From Platycnemis pennipes (Eukaryota; Arthropoda; Insecta; Odonata; Platycnemididae): a DNA stretch of 64,000 nucleotides. Below are positions 1 through 9,989 of the stretch, in pieces. The notes below the pieces were generated by a model. That model was not told the origin of the DNA and made no database searches. It worked only from the letters and a program-made list of their open reading frames with translations. How positions within the stretch are numbered: the first letter of the stretch is position 1; each line of letters opens with the position of its first letter. The stretch spans positions 83,595,470 through 83,659,469 of the forward strand of contig OW121848.1 in the NCBI GenBank assembly GCA_933228895.1, given 5' to 3'. Made by a program: the position numbers and the translations under genes.

Positions 1-1
1 T

Positions 2-1165
2 GAAGATCAATTCGGATTCAGGAAAAGTAAGGGTACAAGGGAAGCAATATTGGCCCTTGGACTGCTCATAGAGAAGAGAATGGAGAAGAACAAACCGACG
101 TTCATTGCATTTGTGGATTTAAAGAAGGCCTTTGACAACGTGGATTGGGATTCAATGCTTGTAATTCTCAAGGGAATTGGAGTGTCCTACAATGACCGAA
201 GAATTATACACAGTCTGTACAAAAACCAAGTTGCTGTTATTAAATCTGGACCCAGCTGTGAAGAGGCAAGAATAAGGAAAGGAGTGAGACAAGGCTGCGC
301 ACTGTCTCCCATAATTGTTAATGTTTACATCGAGAGAGCCATAAATGAAGTCAAGGGGAAGTGTTCTGGAGTGAACATCCACGGAGAAACAATCAGTATG
401 CTACGATTCGCTGATGACATAGCTCTCATAGCAGAGACAGAGAAGGAGCTGAATAAGATGCTAACAACCATGGAAAGGACTATGGCCAGATATCTGCTGA
501 AGATGAATAAGAAGAAGACTAAGATATTGGTGTGCAGCAAGAAAGAAGAGGCGAAAACCAATGTCAAACTAGGAAAATAAAAACTTGGAGGTTAAAGAGT
601 TCTGTCATCTAGGAAGCCGAGTAACCAGCGATGGACGAAGCAAGAAAGAAATAGTGAGTAGAATAGCCCAGGCAAAGAGGGCATTCTATCAAAAGAAGAA
701 CCTACTTACAGCAGGAAATACAAGCATAGAAGTAAGGAAACAGTTCATCAGAACATACATCTGGAGCATTTTTCTTTACGGCAGTGAATCATGGACGATG
801 ACAGCAGCGGAGAAGGAAAGGGTAGAAGCATTTGAAATGTGGTGCTACAGAAGAATGCTGAAGATTAAATGGGTCGACCGAGTAAGTAACGAGGAGGTGC
901 TAAGAAGAGTAGGAGAAAAGAGAAGTCTGCTGACAACTCTAAAATGAAGAAGGAAAAACTTAATCGGCCATATTTTGAGACACTATGGCCTGATGAAGAC
1001 TATCGTCGAGGGAAAAGTGAACGGGAAGATTGGAAAAGGCAGGCCTCGTATGAGATACATGGAACAGGTTGTGAAGGATGTAAAAGAGAAGAATTACGTC
1101 GCAATGAAAAGGTTGGCCGATAGAAGAATCGAGTGGAAAGCTGCGTCAAACCAATCCCAGGATTG
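2..1165 (+). pseudogene. Non-LTR retrotransposon reverse transcriptase, 3' part, broken
   Basis: The reading frame is open from base 2, so the element continues off the left edge. It shows RT palm motifs in order: FVDLKKAFDNVDW (motif A), GVRQGCALSP (motif B) and LRFADDIALIAETE with the catalytic ADD (motif C), all before a stop at 578-580. After a frameshift the frame resumes at 585 with the thumb/C-terminal region (CHLGSRVTSDG, LYGSESWTM, RRMLKIKWVDR), is cut by an in-frame TGA at 945-947, and continues through LIGHILRH and a GKGRPRMRY stretch to about 1165. The YGSESWT and IGHILRH signatures are those of the endonuclease-RT proteins common in arthropod genomes (RTE/CR1-like); the exact clade is not decided here. 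One frameshift and one nonsense codon make it inactive. The last ~100 bases of open frame after 1165 look like a different 3' end (SLKAFKRQL). Confidence 0.88.
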
Positions 1166-2270
1166 TCGACCAATGATGAGGATTATTAAAACCCCACGTG
1201 TTTATCCATCACTTCATTCCAACGTCAGCTTAAAAGCATTCAAACGGCAACTGTATTGGAATTAAGGCCTATCATCGATTGGCTCAACTCCGAGATGGCC
1301 AAATTACAGCACTTGAATGAATTACAAATTGCACGTTTAGGTAATCAAATTATATGTAGAATAAAATCCTAGTTGGTCATTTTTTTCTCTTGATAATACT
1401 TCAAACAGCGTTAAATCTAGTATGTAATGCATAATGAGAGACATGGATTGATTTTCCACTCGCAGTAATATTAGTAAAGAATACTGGATAGTTCTTATGT
1501 CAGTTTTGGGGTGGTGGAAAAACTCTCAGGAGCGTCCATGAAAACGCACCGTGATGCAAACTTTGATTTAGGTAACATAAATCCCGAGTTGTTTTTTGTA
1601 ATTAAGTTTGCCGGGGAGTCCCACAAAGCAACAAGTAGCAACAAAGATGAATTCATGCCAATTAAAATGCATAATCAAATAACAAATAAATTTTTCCATT
1701 TAGAGCACTTTCAGGAGCCTTATTTCATTTTCAATTTTAATTTAAAAATATTTCCAAAGCAAATAAAAGACAATACCCAGTAGTGACGTTGCACTATAAA
1801 AAATAATAATTAAGTGATGAGACGACCAATACCTGAATAGAGAGGCTTGAGAGTTCATTGTATACTGAGAAAAATGCATGAAGCATTACAACACATTCAT
1901 GACACATCAAAACAGTACACGAGATAAAAAATTACTACATTTAGAACGAGACATTAGATATATGATAACATCACCCAACGAAAAGAAAAATAGGGACAAA
2001 AAAGGATGTACGATTTCAGTGTCTCGGGCAAAATTCTCTAAAAGAAAGCTTAATGACGGAAAGAAGTGAGGTGGTCCCAGACGAGATAGAGCCATTGCAA
2101 TTAATGATGGAATTTGAAATAAAACTGAAAGACTCGAAGAAAATTAAGGCACCTTTAATAGAACGCCTCAGTTTAGCTTCACCATTGGTGAAAGGGCATT
2201 CTCTTGAGTCCACTTAATGCATTTTCACCCACATAGAAACATGCCAGCTACCTCTAGGGTACGTGGCTGG
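1166..2270. other. AT-rich intergenic sequence, no gene recognised
   Basis: Open frames here are short with no family signature. At 1190-1265 a stretch reads like the last residues of another non-LTR RT (SLKAFKRQL), possibly a separate insertion. Nothing else is recognisable. Confidence 0.5.
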
Positions 2271-2276
2271 CGTGAA

Positions 2277-2518
2277 ACACCACCAGACATGTATTCGGTA
2301 GATGAAACTAGAACTTTGTACTACGAAGGGAAAAACCCCAATAACTAACTAACTACATGCTAGTAAACTCAAAGAAAGCAACTAGATTCTACTCACTATT
2401 CACACCACCAGACATGTATTCGGTAGATGAAACTAGAACTTTGTACTACGAAGGGAAAAACTTAAGTTAATGACCCAATAACTAACTAACTACATGCTAG
2501 TAAACTCAAAGAAAGCAA
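2277..2518. repeat. Tandem duplication, two ~115-125-bp copies
   Basis: The block starting ACCACCAGACATGTATTCGG at about 2279 recurs at about 2404, and both copies end in the same ACATGCTAGTAAACTCAAAG stretch. The second copy carries ~16 extra bases (around 2462-2477) that the first lacks. An AACT microsatellite (TAACTAACTAAC) lies in each copy. The near-identity of the copies indicates a recent duplication. Confidence 0.9.
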
Positions 2519-2802
2519 CTTAGGATTAAAATTATATTGAAGAGTTACGGACCTACTTGCGCCGACGTCCATTATCTACTCCAGCAGGATTGCAATGGTC
2601 CAGTTAAGGATATGTACAAGGGGTGAACCCGAAAAAAAACAGGAATCGTTTTGTGGATTTGTAATACAGACTTCGACTGCAAGGGGTATGCAGCTCGAAC
2701 CCTTCTGCAGTCATTAAGGCATGCGGCATCGTTGGAAGAGGTCCTGCGTGGTGTCTTTGAATTTTGTAGTGAGAGCTGTTTTGTGCACGCATCAGTTTTT
2801 GG

Positions 2803-2965
2803 CATGGCGGATTCTCGTGAACTATGCACGGTCGTGAAATTTTGCTTCCTGCTCGGGAAAAACTCTGCGGAAACTTGGTATGCTGAAAACAGCTTACAAA
2901 GAAAGAACTTTAGGAAAAACGCAAGCGTATGGCTAGTTTATTGGTTAAAATTTGGAAGATTGGTT
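2803..2965 (+). pseudogene. Mariner-type transposase N-terminal HTH fragment, frameshifted
   Basis: The frame reads ELCTVVKFCFLLGKNSAET, matching the start of the HTH_48/Mos1-type helix-turn-helix found in mariner transposases and GVQW3-like proteins (usual form: AVIKFC, LGKNAAET). Past ~2868 the family signal moves to another frame (MLKTAYKERTLGKTQAYG, then a stop), where the family pattern MLKTAYKE..GKTQVYEWF is expected. A frameshift therefore lies in the middle of the domain. No DDD catalytic region follows. It sits inside a 137-codon open frame (2651-3064) whose remaining residues I do not recognise. It is probably a fragment of a dead element. Confidence 0.7.
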
Positions 2966-4935
2966 GGTGAGAAATATGTTGGATTCAGTGGTTCTTTCTC
3001 GAACTCTGTGCTTTCCATGCTGGCGGAAGGAACCTCCTTTCGTACTTCCAAACAACAGTTATGAATTAAAATTTCGAATACAAAATTATATGCAAAATTT
3101 TGCCTTCCGATGCTATTACACGTAGTTACGAACATATATCTAATATAATAACGATTCAAACGGCGGGTCAAGAGTATCAAAATCTCAAAACTTTTTTACG
3201 TCTTTCATACGAAAGATAACATCTCATGAAATAAATTGAAATAGCCACGTTCTTCCACCACAACTTTTTAAATTCTTTTTTGATTGTAAAGGTGCCTTTT
3301 CGTTGTTTTATGTGGGTCGCCAAAAAACAATTCGGAGAGTCCGAATACTTGACTCCGGGACGGGTTTGGATCCGAACTCCGGCATTGGATCCGGCATTGA
3401 TGATGTGTTAGTCCTAGGTGTAAGATTAAGTTAGATGGTGCGATATAACCTAGATAGATGACACCTGTAAACATATATACCAACAAAGGCGCCCCATCAT
3501 GGAGGTCCAATCTCGCCACGCAAAACGATTTATTTACAAATTTTATTTCGTTAGATTTAGGACACCTGAGTTTAACTTGCACATAGGTGTTACTTATCCA
3601 TGCGGTGGTCCTCCTTGGCCTCATGATTCACGTATTGTTTGATTGATTATGCAATATAAAATTTTATTCGACGATCTTTCATTCAGGAAATCACTCATTT
3701 CATCAACTAAAAAAGATTATAATGCCATTAGTTCTGCAATTAACTTGTTCGATCCACTCATTTGGTATTCATAACTGGCGGTAAATACGAGTTAGAGCAA
3801 TCTGATGTTTCAAAATTAAATGTGTAAATAAATTACAATAGAGAGGGTCTAATATGTATTTAAATTCATTATAAAGGAGAAATACCAATAAGCACCGAAA
3901 ATATCCTTCTAGAGATATGGATAGCCCACCGGGTACTATTACGTGGAAAACGGTTTCACAAAGCTACTTACATCGAGTACGTTCCGGATTCCTAAACTAC
4001 TTTCCTGCTCGGAACATTCACATCGTGAATGCCATCCATTCCATTGTTCTTTTTTTTATTTCTCTCCTTCCCCACCAACCTCAATTTCTTCCGTCCATTA
4101 TGGCCTTAAACACACCTCCGTCTCTCCACCACCCACTTCCCTCCTAATTCACTCAACCTCCTACCTCATCTCTCATCCTCCCTACTAAATTCCTTGAATA
4201 ACTATAAGAAGGATGTAATGACTTCCGATTCCGTCTTGGAACTCTCACAATACACAAAACTGTCGGCAACCAGTGGTACGCATACAGACGTTGTAGAAAT
4301 CCAAGGGAATGGACCGTATGATTTGATAGGGGATTTTCCCTCAACACTCTTGAGCGTTAAAGCCCTTCCATTCCTATCCTACTGGTCTGAAGCGCCTAAT
4401 AGTGCGGAAACAGACTTGAAAACACCCATGATGATGATGAGCGTTAAAATAAAGACAACCGAGGGTTTCTCGAACTGTGGATTTATTTAAGTAAATTACA
4501 CCTTATTTATTAAGATTCTAAAACGATAATATTGAAATGAGCCCAATCAGTTCCAGCTAACAACACATGGGTTTTCCTCCTAGCCTCCTTACAATCGTAA
4601 CCTCTTTCGTAGGTCAAAGTGTGTTCGAGAGATGTCTTGGTCGTTATGCAGGGAAGGGCCCTAAGGTCCCGTTGCACACTCGCTTGTTAGCAAGTTGACA
4701 TAAGCAATCTAAGTAAATATTTTCTATTTATTTGTGGACACATATCGGATCATAACAGAAGGAAAATTCAACTCGGTTCCAAAGCAAACGGCATTTAAAC
4801 GCGCAAAATGTGCATTCTTAAATTACACAGCAACATGAGTGACATTCCATTGGCAGCATTTTATTGGCATCAATAACAAAATGATAGAATACCTGAAAAG
4901 TAAAAATTGATACGTTTTCATCATGATTGACTTCA
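2966..4935. other. Intergenic stretch, no gene recognised
   Basis: No supported coding sequence. Around 3330-3400 there is a CCGGA/GGATCC-rich segment resembling in composition the GGATCC repeats at 32.5 and 34.3-34.9 kb. 4020-4190 is pyrimidine-rich on the plus strand. The longest open frame (4194-4490) has no recognisable motif and low-complexity MMMM codons, so I do not call it. Confidence 0.45.
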
Positions 4936-4940
4936 CGGAC

Positions 4941-4972
4941 CGGAACATTAATGCATTTGCATTAATGTTCCG
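4941..4972. repeat. Perfect 15-bp-stem hairpin
   Basis: CGGAACATTAATGCA is followed by two T and then its exact reverse complement. It is isolated, with no coding context. It may be the centre of a palindromic transposon end. Confidence 0.85.
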
Positions 4973-5204
4973 TGGGAAAGAGCAGCTGAGTAAGGAAAGA
5001 GCTATTGTCAACAGCCTGGGAGGGAAATTCTACCAGATTAAGGAAACAAGAGTGTAAAAATTATATTTTCAATCACTGCAATACTGCATACCCCACTTTT
5101 TTGTAAAACTTCCTAATATTAATTCTTATATGCGTCTCTTCCTCTATTATGAAAGTATCATCAGTCCACCCAGCCATAGCATACTGAAGAAACGTAGAAA
5201 CCGT

Positions 5205-5935
5205 AAGATATTTAGGTGTAACAATCACTAAGGATTTATCGTGGGGAAGACACATAAGGGAAATATGCGGCCGAGCGAAGAGAAAGCTAGGATTTATAAA
5301 ATGAGTACTAGGGAAATGTGATGAGAAGACAAAAGAGCGATGTTACTTTTCACTAGTTAGGCCCCATCTTGAGTATGCAGCCAGTGTATGGGATCCTAAT
5401 GAATTAGGTTTGATCAGAGAACTAGAAAGTGTGCAGCGTAGAGCAGCTAGGTTCGTTAAAAGATGTTACGATAGGTTGAGTAGCGTTTCAGAATTAATAC
5501 AAGAATTAGGGTGGGAATCATTATCAGAGCGTAGGTTAAAGTACAGATTAAATCTATTAGAGAAATTTCAATCGGATAACTTTACTGAAGATGTTAGGCA
5601 CATATTAAAAACCACCAGCATATTATGCTAGATTCGACCAGCCAAATAAGATTAGAGAGATAGATTGTCGTACCGATAGATTCAAAATGGCATTTTTCCC
5701 CCGTACTATAAGAGAACAGAATAGGCAGCATAGGAAAGGGATAGGTGGGGGAAATATTTCTGTGGCGCATGATGCATGTATTAACCCCTCAAGTACTATA
5801 GATACTAACAATCTAGTTGCATGAGACACTTTAGTTGCTTGTTTGCAATTAGTAATGCATGCTTGCTGATCTTCACCCCCTGCCACACACCCTCGCGGTG
5901 GCTTGCAGGGTATCGTGTAGATGTAGATGAAGACG
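5205..5935 (+). pseudogene. CR1/Jockey-group non-LTR retrotransposon, 3' end of ORF2 plus 3' tail
   Basis: The frame reads YLGVTITKDLSWGRHI, then a stop at about 5300, then RPHLEYAASVWDP, IRELESVQRRAARFV, LGWESLSERRLKYRL and FKMAFFPRTIREQNR. These are the successive signatures of the RT thumb and C-terminal domain of CR1/Jockey-group elements (LGV.I...L.W..HI; RP.LEYA..VWDP; LE.VQRRAARFV; FFPRTI..WN). The RT palm is absent, so the copy is 5'-truncated, with at least one nonsense codon. It runs into a structured 3' tail at 5874-5932 that recurs at two other places in the window, which fixes strand and end. Confidence 0.85.
5874..5932 (+). repeat. Shared 3' terminal hairpin of a CR1-like family (copy 1)
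   Basis: CCCCCTGCCACACACC is followed closely by GGTGGCTTGCAGGGTAT, so CCCTGC pairs with GCAGGG and CCAC with GTGG. After that comes a short GTAGAT-type terminal repeat (TGTAGATGTAGATG). The same module occurs at 32979-33030 and 34946-34998. A conserved 3' hairpin followed by a short tandem repeat is the usual end of CR1/L2-type elements, where it is the RT recognition site. Confidence 0.8.
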
Positions 5936-6137
5936 AGCAAATTGGCAGAATATGAAAATTTCTGGAAGGAATAAATCTCCAAAATCCAATTAATTGAGGA
6001 AAAATCCATGGGATTGCAAAATGCAAAAAGGTGCGTTAGAAAAGTAGTACGACGGATGCATAATGTATACGACGTGATAAAGTACAATAAAGTGTTAATG
6101 AATTCCTCTCGGGCTTCCGCACGGGTTAAACACTCCA

Positions 6138-6187
6138 TACCGGCCAACGTTTCGAAGAGCGCGTTGCTCATCGTCATCAGGGCAGTG
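6138..6187 (-). ncRNA. Hammerhead ribozyme-like core (left arm, inverted copy)
   Basis: This is the reverse-complement copy: CTGATGA at 6180-6174 and GAAAC at 6153-6149 on the minus strand. Stem II here is GATGAGC with GCTCTTC; the single difference from the right arm falls in this stem. Transcripts from either strand would therefore carry one core in sense orientation. Confidence 0.55.
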
Positions 6188-6190
6188 CCA

Positions 6191-6240
6191 CACTGCCCTG
6201 ATGACGATGAGCAACGCGCTCCTCGAAACGTTGGCCGGTA
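6191..6240 (+). ncRNA. Hammerhead ribozyme-like core (right arm)
   Basis: CTGATGA lies at 6198-6204 and GAAAC at 6225-6229. Between them GATGAGC pairs with GCTCCTC (one mismatch) as stem II. The bases after GAAAC are GTT then GGC, and GGC pairs with the GCC just before CTGATGA as stem I; an outer CCA/TGG pair extends it across an internal loop. Stem III is minimal, as described for Penelope-type hammerheads, which are thought to act as dimers. Self-cleavage is inferred, not shown. Confidence 0.55.
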
Positions 6241-6325
6241 TGGAGTGTTTAACCCGTGCGGAAGCCCGAGAGGAATTCATTAATTATATACGCCGGGAAA
6301 GAGTCTCTTCACATACAATAAAGTG

Positions 6326-6790
6326 ATTAGATTATCCAGAACAAAAAGGAACACATTAAAATTAAAAGTAGGAGGTCACAAACTGGATCAGATGGAGCAA
6401 TACAGCTACCTGGGTAGTACGCTGGAGGAAAATATGCATAGCATCATCACAGTTCGAAGAAGAACCGTGTTGGCAAGAGCGCGTTTACTCGCAGATGATA
6501 ACTAATGACAGTGTCTTAGAGTATGGACGTAAAGAAAAGGCTGGTGAAGTGTCTAATACGGTGCTTGGATTTAATGGCGTCCAACCTTAGGAAAAGAATA
6601 TGAAAATAGCATTTGGACTTTTGAGAGATGGACATGGAGATGAAAGGAAAAGGTTGAATGTGTAGATAGAAGAATGAGGAAGTGGTAGAGATGTTACAGG
6701 AAGTTACGCTGATAAAAGATAGGTTCGGGGTACGAATTTTGTCCACCTTAACCTCATTATATCCGGTATCTCATAAATAATAATAATCTG
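6326..6790 (+). pseudogene. Non-LTR RT C-terminal fragment, decayed
   Basis: The frame reads LSRTKRNTLKLKVGGHKLDQ followed by EQYSYLGSTLEEN, the region just after the RT palm in endonuclease-RT elements (family form: LKIKVGG..L..V..F.YLGS.I). The frame stops at 6503-6505. Beyond it only scattered similarity remains in several frames. An ATA-type short repeat (AAATAATAATAAT) near 6774-6786 may be the 3' tail. It belongs to a related but not identical lineage to the element at 2-1165. The palindromic insertion at 6095-6313 ends directly at its left side. Confidence 0.65.
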
Positions 6791-7560
6791 CTGAAAGCAA
6801 CCTTTCAACTAAGAAAACACCCAAAGATGATGATGTTTGCTTGGACAAAAGTCTAATTCAAATTGAAAATCATAGCAATGGTCAAATAACCTATCATCTG
6901 GGCTTCAAGCCAGTCTTCACGACCTAAGAACATATCATCAACCCACTTAACTGAATTATCTTGAACGCAGAAGAGATTTCCCGAAGATTCTTCTAGAAAA
7001 CCAAACAAACACATAACAAGGACCAATAAAGACAAACACAGTGAATTTAAAACTTTCGTAAAACAATCTTTTGACCACCTCCGCTCAAGACGTTACTGCA
7101 TGTCAAATACCTATAGTCTATAACAAACGAGTTTCTTCGGAGCTCAGCAACCAAGCAGGTTGCATTCCAATTATGGATTCAACATTTCACTTTCACCAAA
7201 TGCCTACGCTATTCCGTATGTTCACTTTTTTAGTCATTCCCACATTATTTTCTTACTTTTCCTTCTCCGTACGGTCTTTGCTGCCCATATTTCTTGGCCA
7301 CGTTAAGTATTATTTCCGCTCTCCTTTATACCCAATTTCAAGGACCTTTAACCTGCTCTCATTCTCTTACCTAGAACAACAGGTTTCAGCGATATGACGT
7401 TTGCTACACATTGAATAAAACTAAACAGTAGATAGTTTCAAATCTTCTCCGTATACGTCCTCGATTGGATACTGTTACTAGATGTATAAAAAATATTAAC
7501 TACACAGGTTGTACTGTCCACTTTTTTTTAAATGTACGTACCATATATCATCCGTATAGT
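6791..7560. other. Intergenic stretch, no gene recognised
   Basis: A 108-codon open frame at 7071-7397 is rich in F, L and S with no conserved motif and no splice context; I consider it chance. Nothing else stands out. Confidence 0.4.
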
Positions 7561-7563
7561 TAC

Positions 7564-7712
7564 CTGATGATGACGACTTAGGCTTCGAAAAACGTGTAAT
7601 ATATTAGATGATATATTGAAAATACGTGAACATTAAAACTTGTGCCCGGGTATTTTCCATATGGCGTACCCGGCGGCCGCCGGGGGCCTCGCGAGAGTCG
7701 CGAGGAGGCATG
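7564..7712 (+). repeat. GC-rich double hairpin with a weak hammerhead-like core upstream
   Basis: CCCGGCGG-CCGCCGGG (7669-7684) is a perfect 16-bp palindrome. Two bases later CCTCGCGA-GAG-TCGCGAGG (7687-7705) is a perfect 8-bp stem with a 3-base loop. A third pair, CCGGGTA (7646-7652) with TACCCGG (7667-7673), overlaps the first. The block stands out in AT-rich surroundings. Upstream, CTGATGA (7564-7570) followed by GAAA (7587-7590) resembles a hammerhead core but has no convincing stem II. Confidence 0.7.
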
Positions 7713-8934
7713 TTTTTAACGTAAATATAGGAAGTTATTTAAAGTAAATATGGTAAGTAAGAAATTTGGCACCTACTACCAGATTATTAATAGTGATAGA
7801 TATTTGCACTCATGTGTTGTCTTTATCAGCAAGGAAAAGTCTATGCCAAGCTGCCAGGTTGCAAGACTATAACATTGGGGGCCTCATTCTATATTCCGCC
7901 GGTGGCCTCAGAGGTCATAAATACGTCACTGACTTTGCAATTTCATTTTTTATCCTTGAAATACTATTAACCCCATGTTACGCCGGATTGGATCGTATTT
8001 GACCGTTATTAGAGCCATATTTATCATTTGGTGCTATAATTGACGATTAGGTTTCATTTTCAATTCATTACGCTAGCATCACAAACGTACTAGGGGTACC
8101 CAGCTTATACCTTCATCGTGGGCGCAATAGATGACTGTAAAACGCTAAAAGACCCTAGTCATTACATTATCATGCTATTTTATTTTTTATGAAAGAATTC
8201 TGATAATTTTCGAATTTGGAAGAAGGAAATATTTTAAAGCGATTACGCCTTTTGACTGAATTATCATCACATGATAATTCAATCATAAAGATAAATAAAG
8301 CAAAGCAAAAAAGTAATCATAATTTATCACTGACTCAAGCTGCTGGTGGGCTGATGTGTATCGCTTTCTCGATAATTCCGTTCTGGCGAGTGATTCTATC
8401 TAAGTGCAGAAACAGTTCAAAAATTTAGGGACCACTTTGAACCATTCCTGTTTACCAGAATCTATTAACGATTAAGGATGAAAAAACTAGCGGTGATCAG
8501 TAGTTCAAAGGAGAATAACTGCTGCAGCCTACCACACAAAATGTACAGTCAAGTCAGTTTAAAGCGATGAAGGTCATAATAAGCATTTAAATAGTCGAGA
8601 AAAAGCGGTCACTTAAAATTAAGGTATTGCGTCATTGTTTTAAATAATATCGAAGCTACCAAAAAAAAGGTAGTATATATGAGTAAATAACCGACGGTTT
8701 GAAATACGAAAAATTAGCGGAGGCAAGCATTACATGCAGCTAGCCTACTCGATCACATATATAAATAATCGTATGATACATCCTTTTGCAACCACAAAGG
8801 GAAAATCATAGATTCAGAACTTTGCCGGAGCGATGATAGATGCTATCATAAAACTAGTAGTCGTAAAGTTACGATAGGATGTTCCCTCGGTACTCAGAAA
8901 TCATTAAACCGCAGAGCACTCACAATACTCAATC
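7713..8934. other. Intergenic stretch, no gene recognised
   Basis: Only short open frames without recognisable motifs; no repeat structure noticed. Confidence 0.4.
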
Positions 8935-9480
8935 GAAGGGGGAAAAGTTCATGTCCATCAAAAAGCGAGGGGTGTAGTGAAGACGGGCTTTTTGCTCTCG
9001 GATCGCAATCGGAAATTATGACGCGTCCTACATTGTTTACGGTTGAGACACGTAAAGAAGTGTACGCATGGATGGATACGAGAAGAGAAAAGAGGAGGGG
9101 GTGAAGACACATGGGAAGGTAGAAATAATAAAGCACAAAGGGAGAGAGAGTGACGCGCGGCGGAAACTTTTTTTTTTCTTCCTGGTCTCCTCAAGGTCAC
9201 GGGAAGAGAAAAAAAGGAGTTTGAATGAGTTCGCTTTGGGAGGGATGGGTGGACCAGAGGGGCAAGAGGCGGAAGACTGGGGGGAGATAGGAAGAGGGAA
9301 AAGGAAGGGGAGAGCCAAGGGAGAGGAACGAGGGGTGGGGAACTTGAAAAAAGAGCGGGACGAAAGTTGTAAGGATAGGATGCGAGAAAATAATGCAAGT
9401 CCATAGGGAGGAACACGGGAAGAGGACAGTGGAGGGGGGAAGGGAAAGGCAGTATGGAGGGCGAGTCCAAATTAAAGCCC
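8935..9480. repeat. Purine-rich (GA/TC) tract, ~450 bp
   Basis: From about 9060 to 9480 the plus strand is overwhelmingly A and G (runs of GGGAGAGG, GAAGAGGG, AAGGAAGGGG types). Open frames of 93-198 codons here on both strands are composition artefacts: long S/P/F/L or E/K/R/G runs. Such tracts can form triplex DNA and are often ancient low-complexity sequence. Confidence 0.75.
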
Positions 9481-9830
9481 GGCGAAATTAAGACATCACC
9501 TTGGCTGGACAGGTAGGCAGTATCAGTCGCTCGGCGTGGGTGCGTAGCGGTCACTACTGCCCGAGTTCTCCGTTACAGCTCCAGCAGTTCGACGTGCGCA
9601 AAGGACATTACTCCCTCCGGACAGAAGTATCTCATCTCCACGGTTTCGCGATGCGAAAACGGCACAGGCTATCTTTTAACAGACCGGCTACACCAGCGAG
9701 AACGTCTACACATGTTCTAAATTGCGAAAATAATTGGATTACCAAACTTTTCCTCATCCCTATGCGAGATATGGCCCACTACGCCCATGTGAAATACGAA
9801 TTACCGCGGCTGCCGGAGTAATTCCCAAAC
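9481..9830. other. CpG-richer segment with a 106-codon open frame of unknown status
   Basis: The base composition changes abruptly after the purine tract: CpG dinucleotides become frequent to about 9830. An open frame (9501-9821, plus) covers nearly the whole segment but its protein (starts MAGQVGSISRSAW) is not recognised and has no domain, signal peptide or membrane segment. It could be an unmethylated promoter-like island, an exon of an unseen gene or chance. Confidence 0.3.
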
Positions 9831-9904
9831 GATGAAAGATCGTAGATTTTCCCAGCGAATTCTAATGATGAACCTTTTATCGAGTTTCCCACGTCGATAT
9901 GCAC

Positions 9905-9985
9905 CGATGTTTCATTAGCTGAGTCTGCCGTCACCAACATAGTCTTTGATCTACTTCGGGGTCAATGGCAGACTCGGCTATCGAA
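9905..9985. repeat. Imperfect inverted repeat around TGAGTCTGCC
   Basis: TTTCATTAGCTGAGTCTGCC on the left is matched by GGCAGACTCGGCTATCGAAA on the right, ~35 bases apart. The arms are ~25 bp with a few mismatches. It may be a small MITE or a fold-back remnant. Confidence 0.6.
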
Positions 9986-9989
9986 ATGT

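Larger units (their letters stand above)
6083..6325. mobile_element. Penelope-like terminal palindrome with 12-bp target-site duplication
   Basis: Arms 6095-6187 and 6191-6283 are 93 bp each and reverse complements of one another with a single mismatch, around a 3-base loop (CCA). TACAATAAAGTG at 6083-6094 abuts the left arm and is repeated exactly at 6314-6325, leaving 30 extra bases (6284-6313) on the right side. Perfect flanking duplications and near-identical arms point to a recent insertion. Each arm carries a CTGATGA...GAAAC core, typical of the hammerhead ribozymes in Penelope-like element terminal repeats. There is no room for an ORF; the arms translate to nearly the same peptide on both strands only because they are inverted copies. 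Confidence 0.8.

Noticed and set aside
5623..6177. 184-codon minus-strand frame
   Set aside because: It is antisense to the CR1-like 3' end, its structured tail and the palindrome, with no domain of its own.
6008..6283. Two overlapping ~60-90-codon frames on opposite strands with nearly the same peptide
   Set aside because: They are mirror translations of the 93-bp inverted arms, not genes.
8958..9554. 198-codon minus-strand frame, and a 112-codon plus frame opposite it
   Set aside because: They lie in the purine-rich tract; residues are almost only S/P/L/F or E/K/R/G, a composition artefact.
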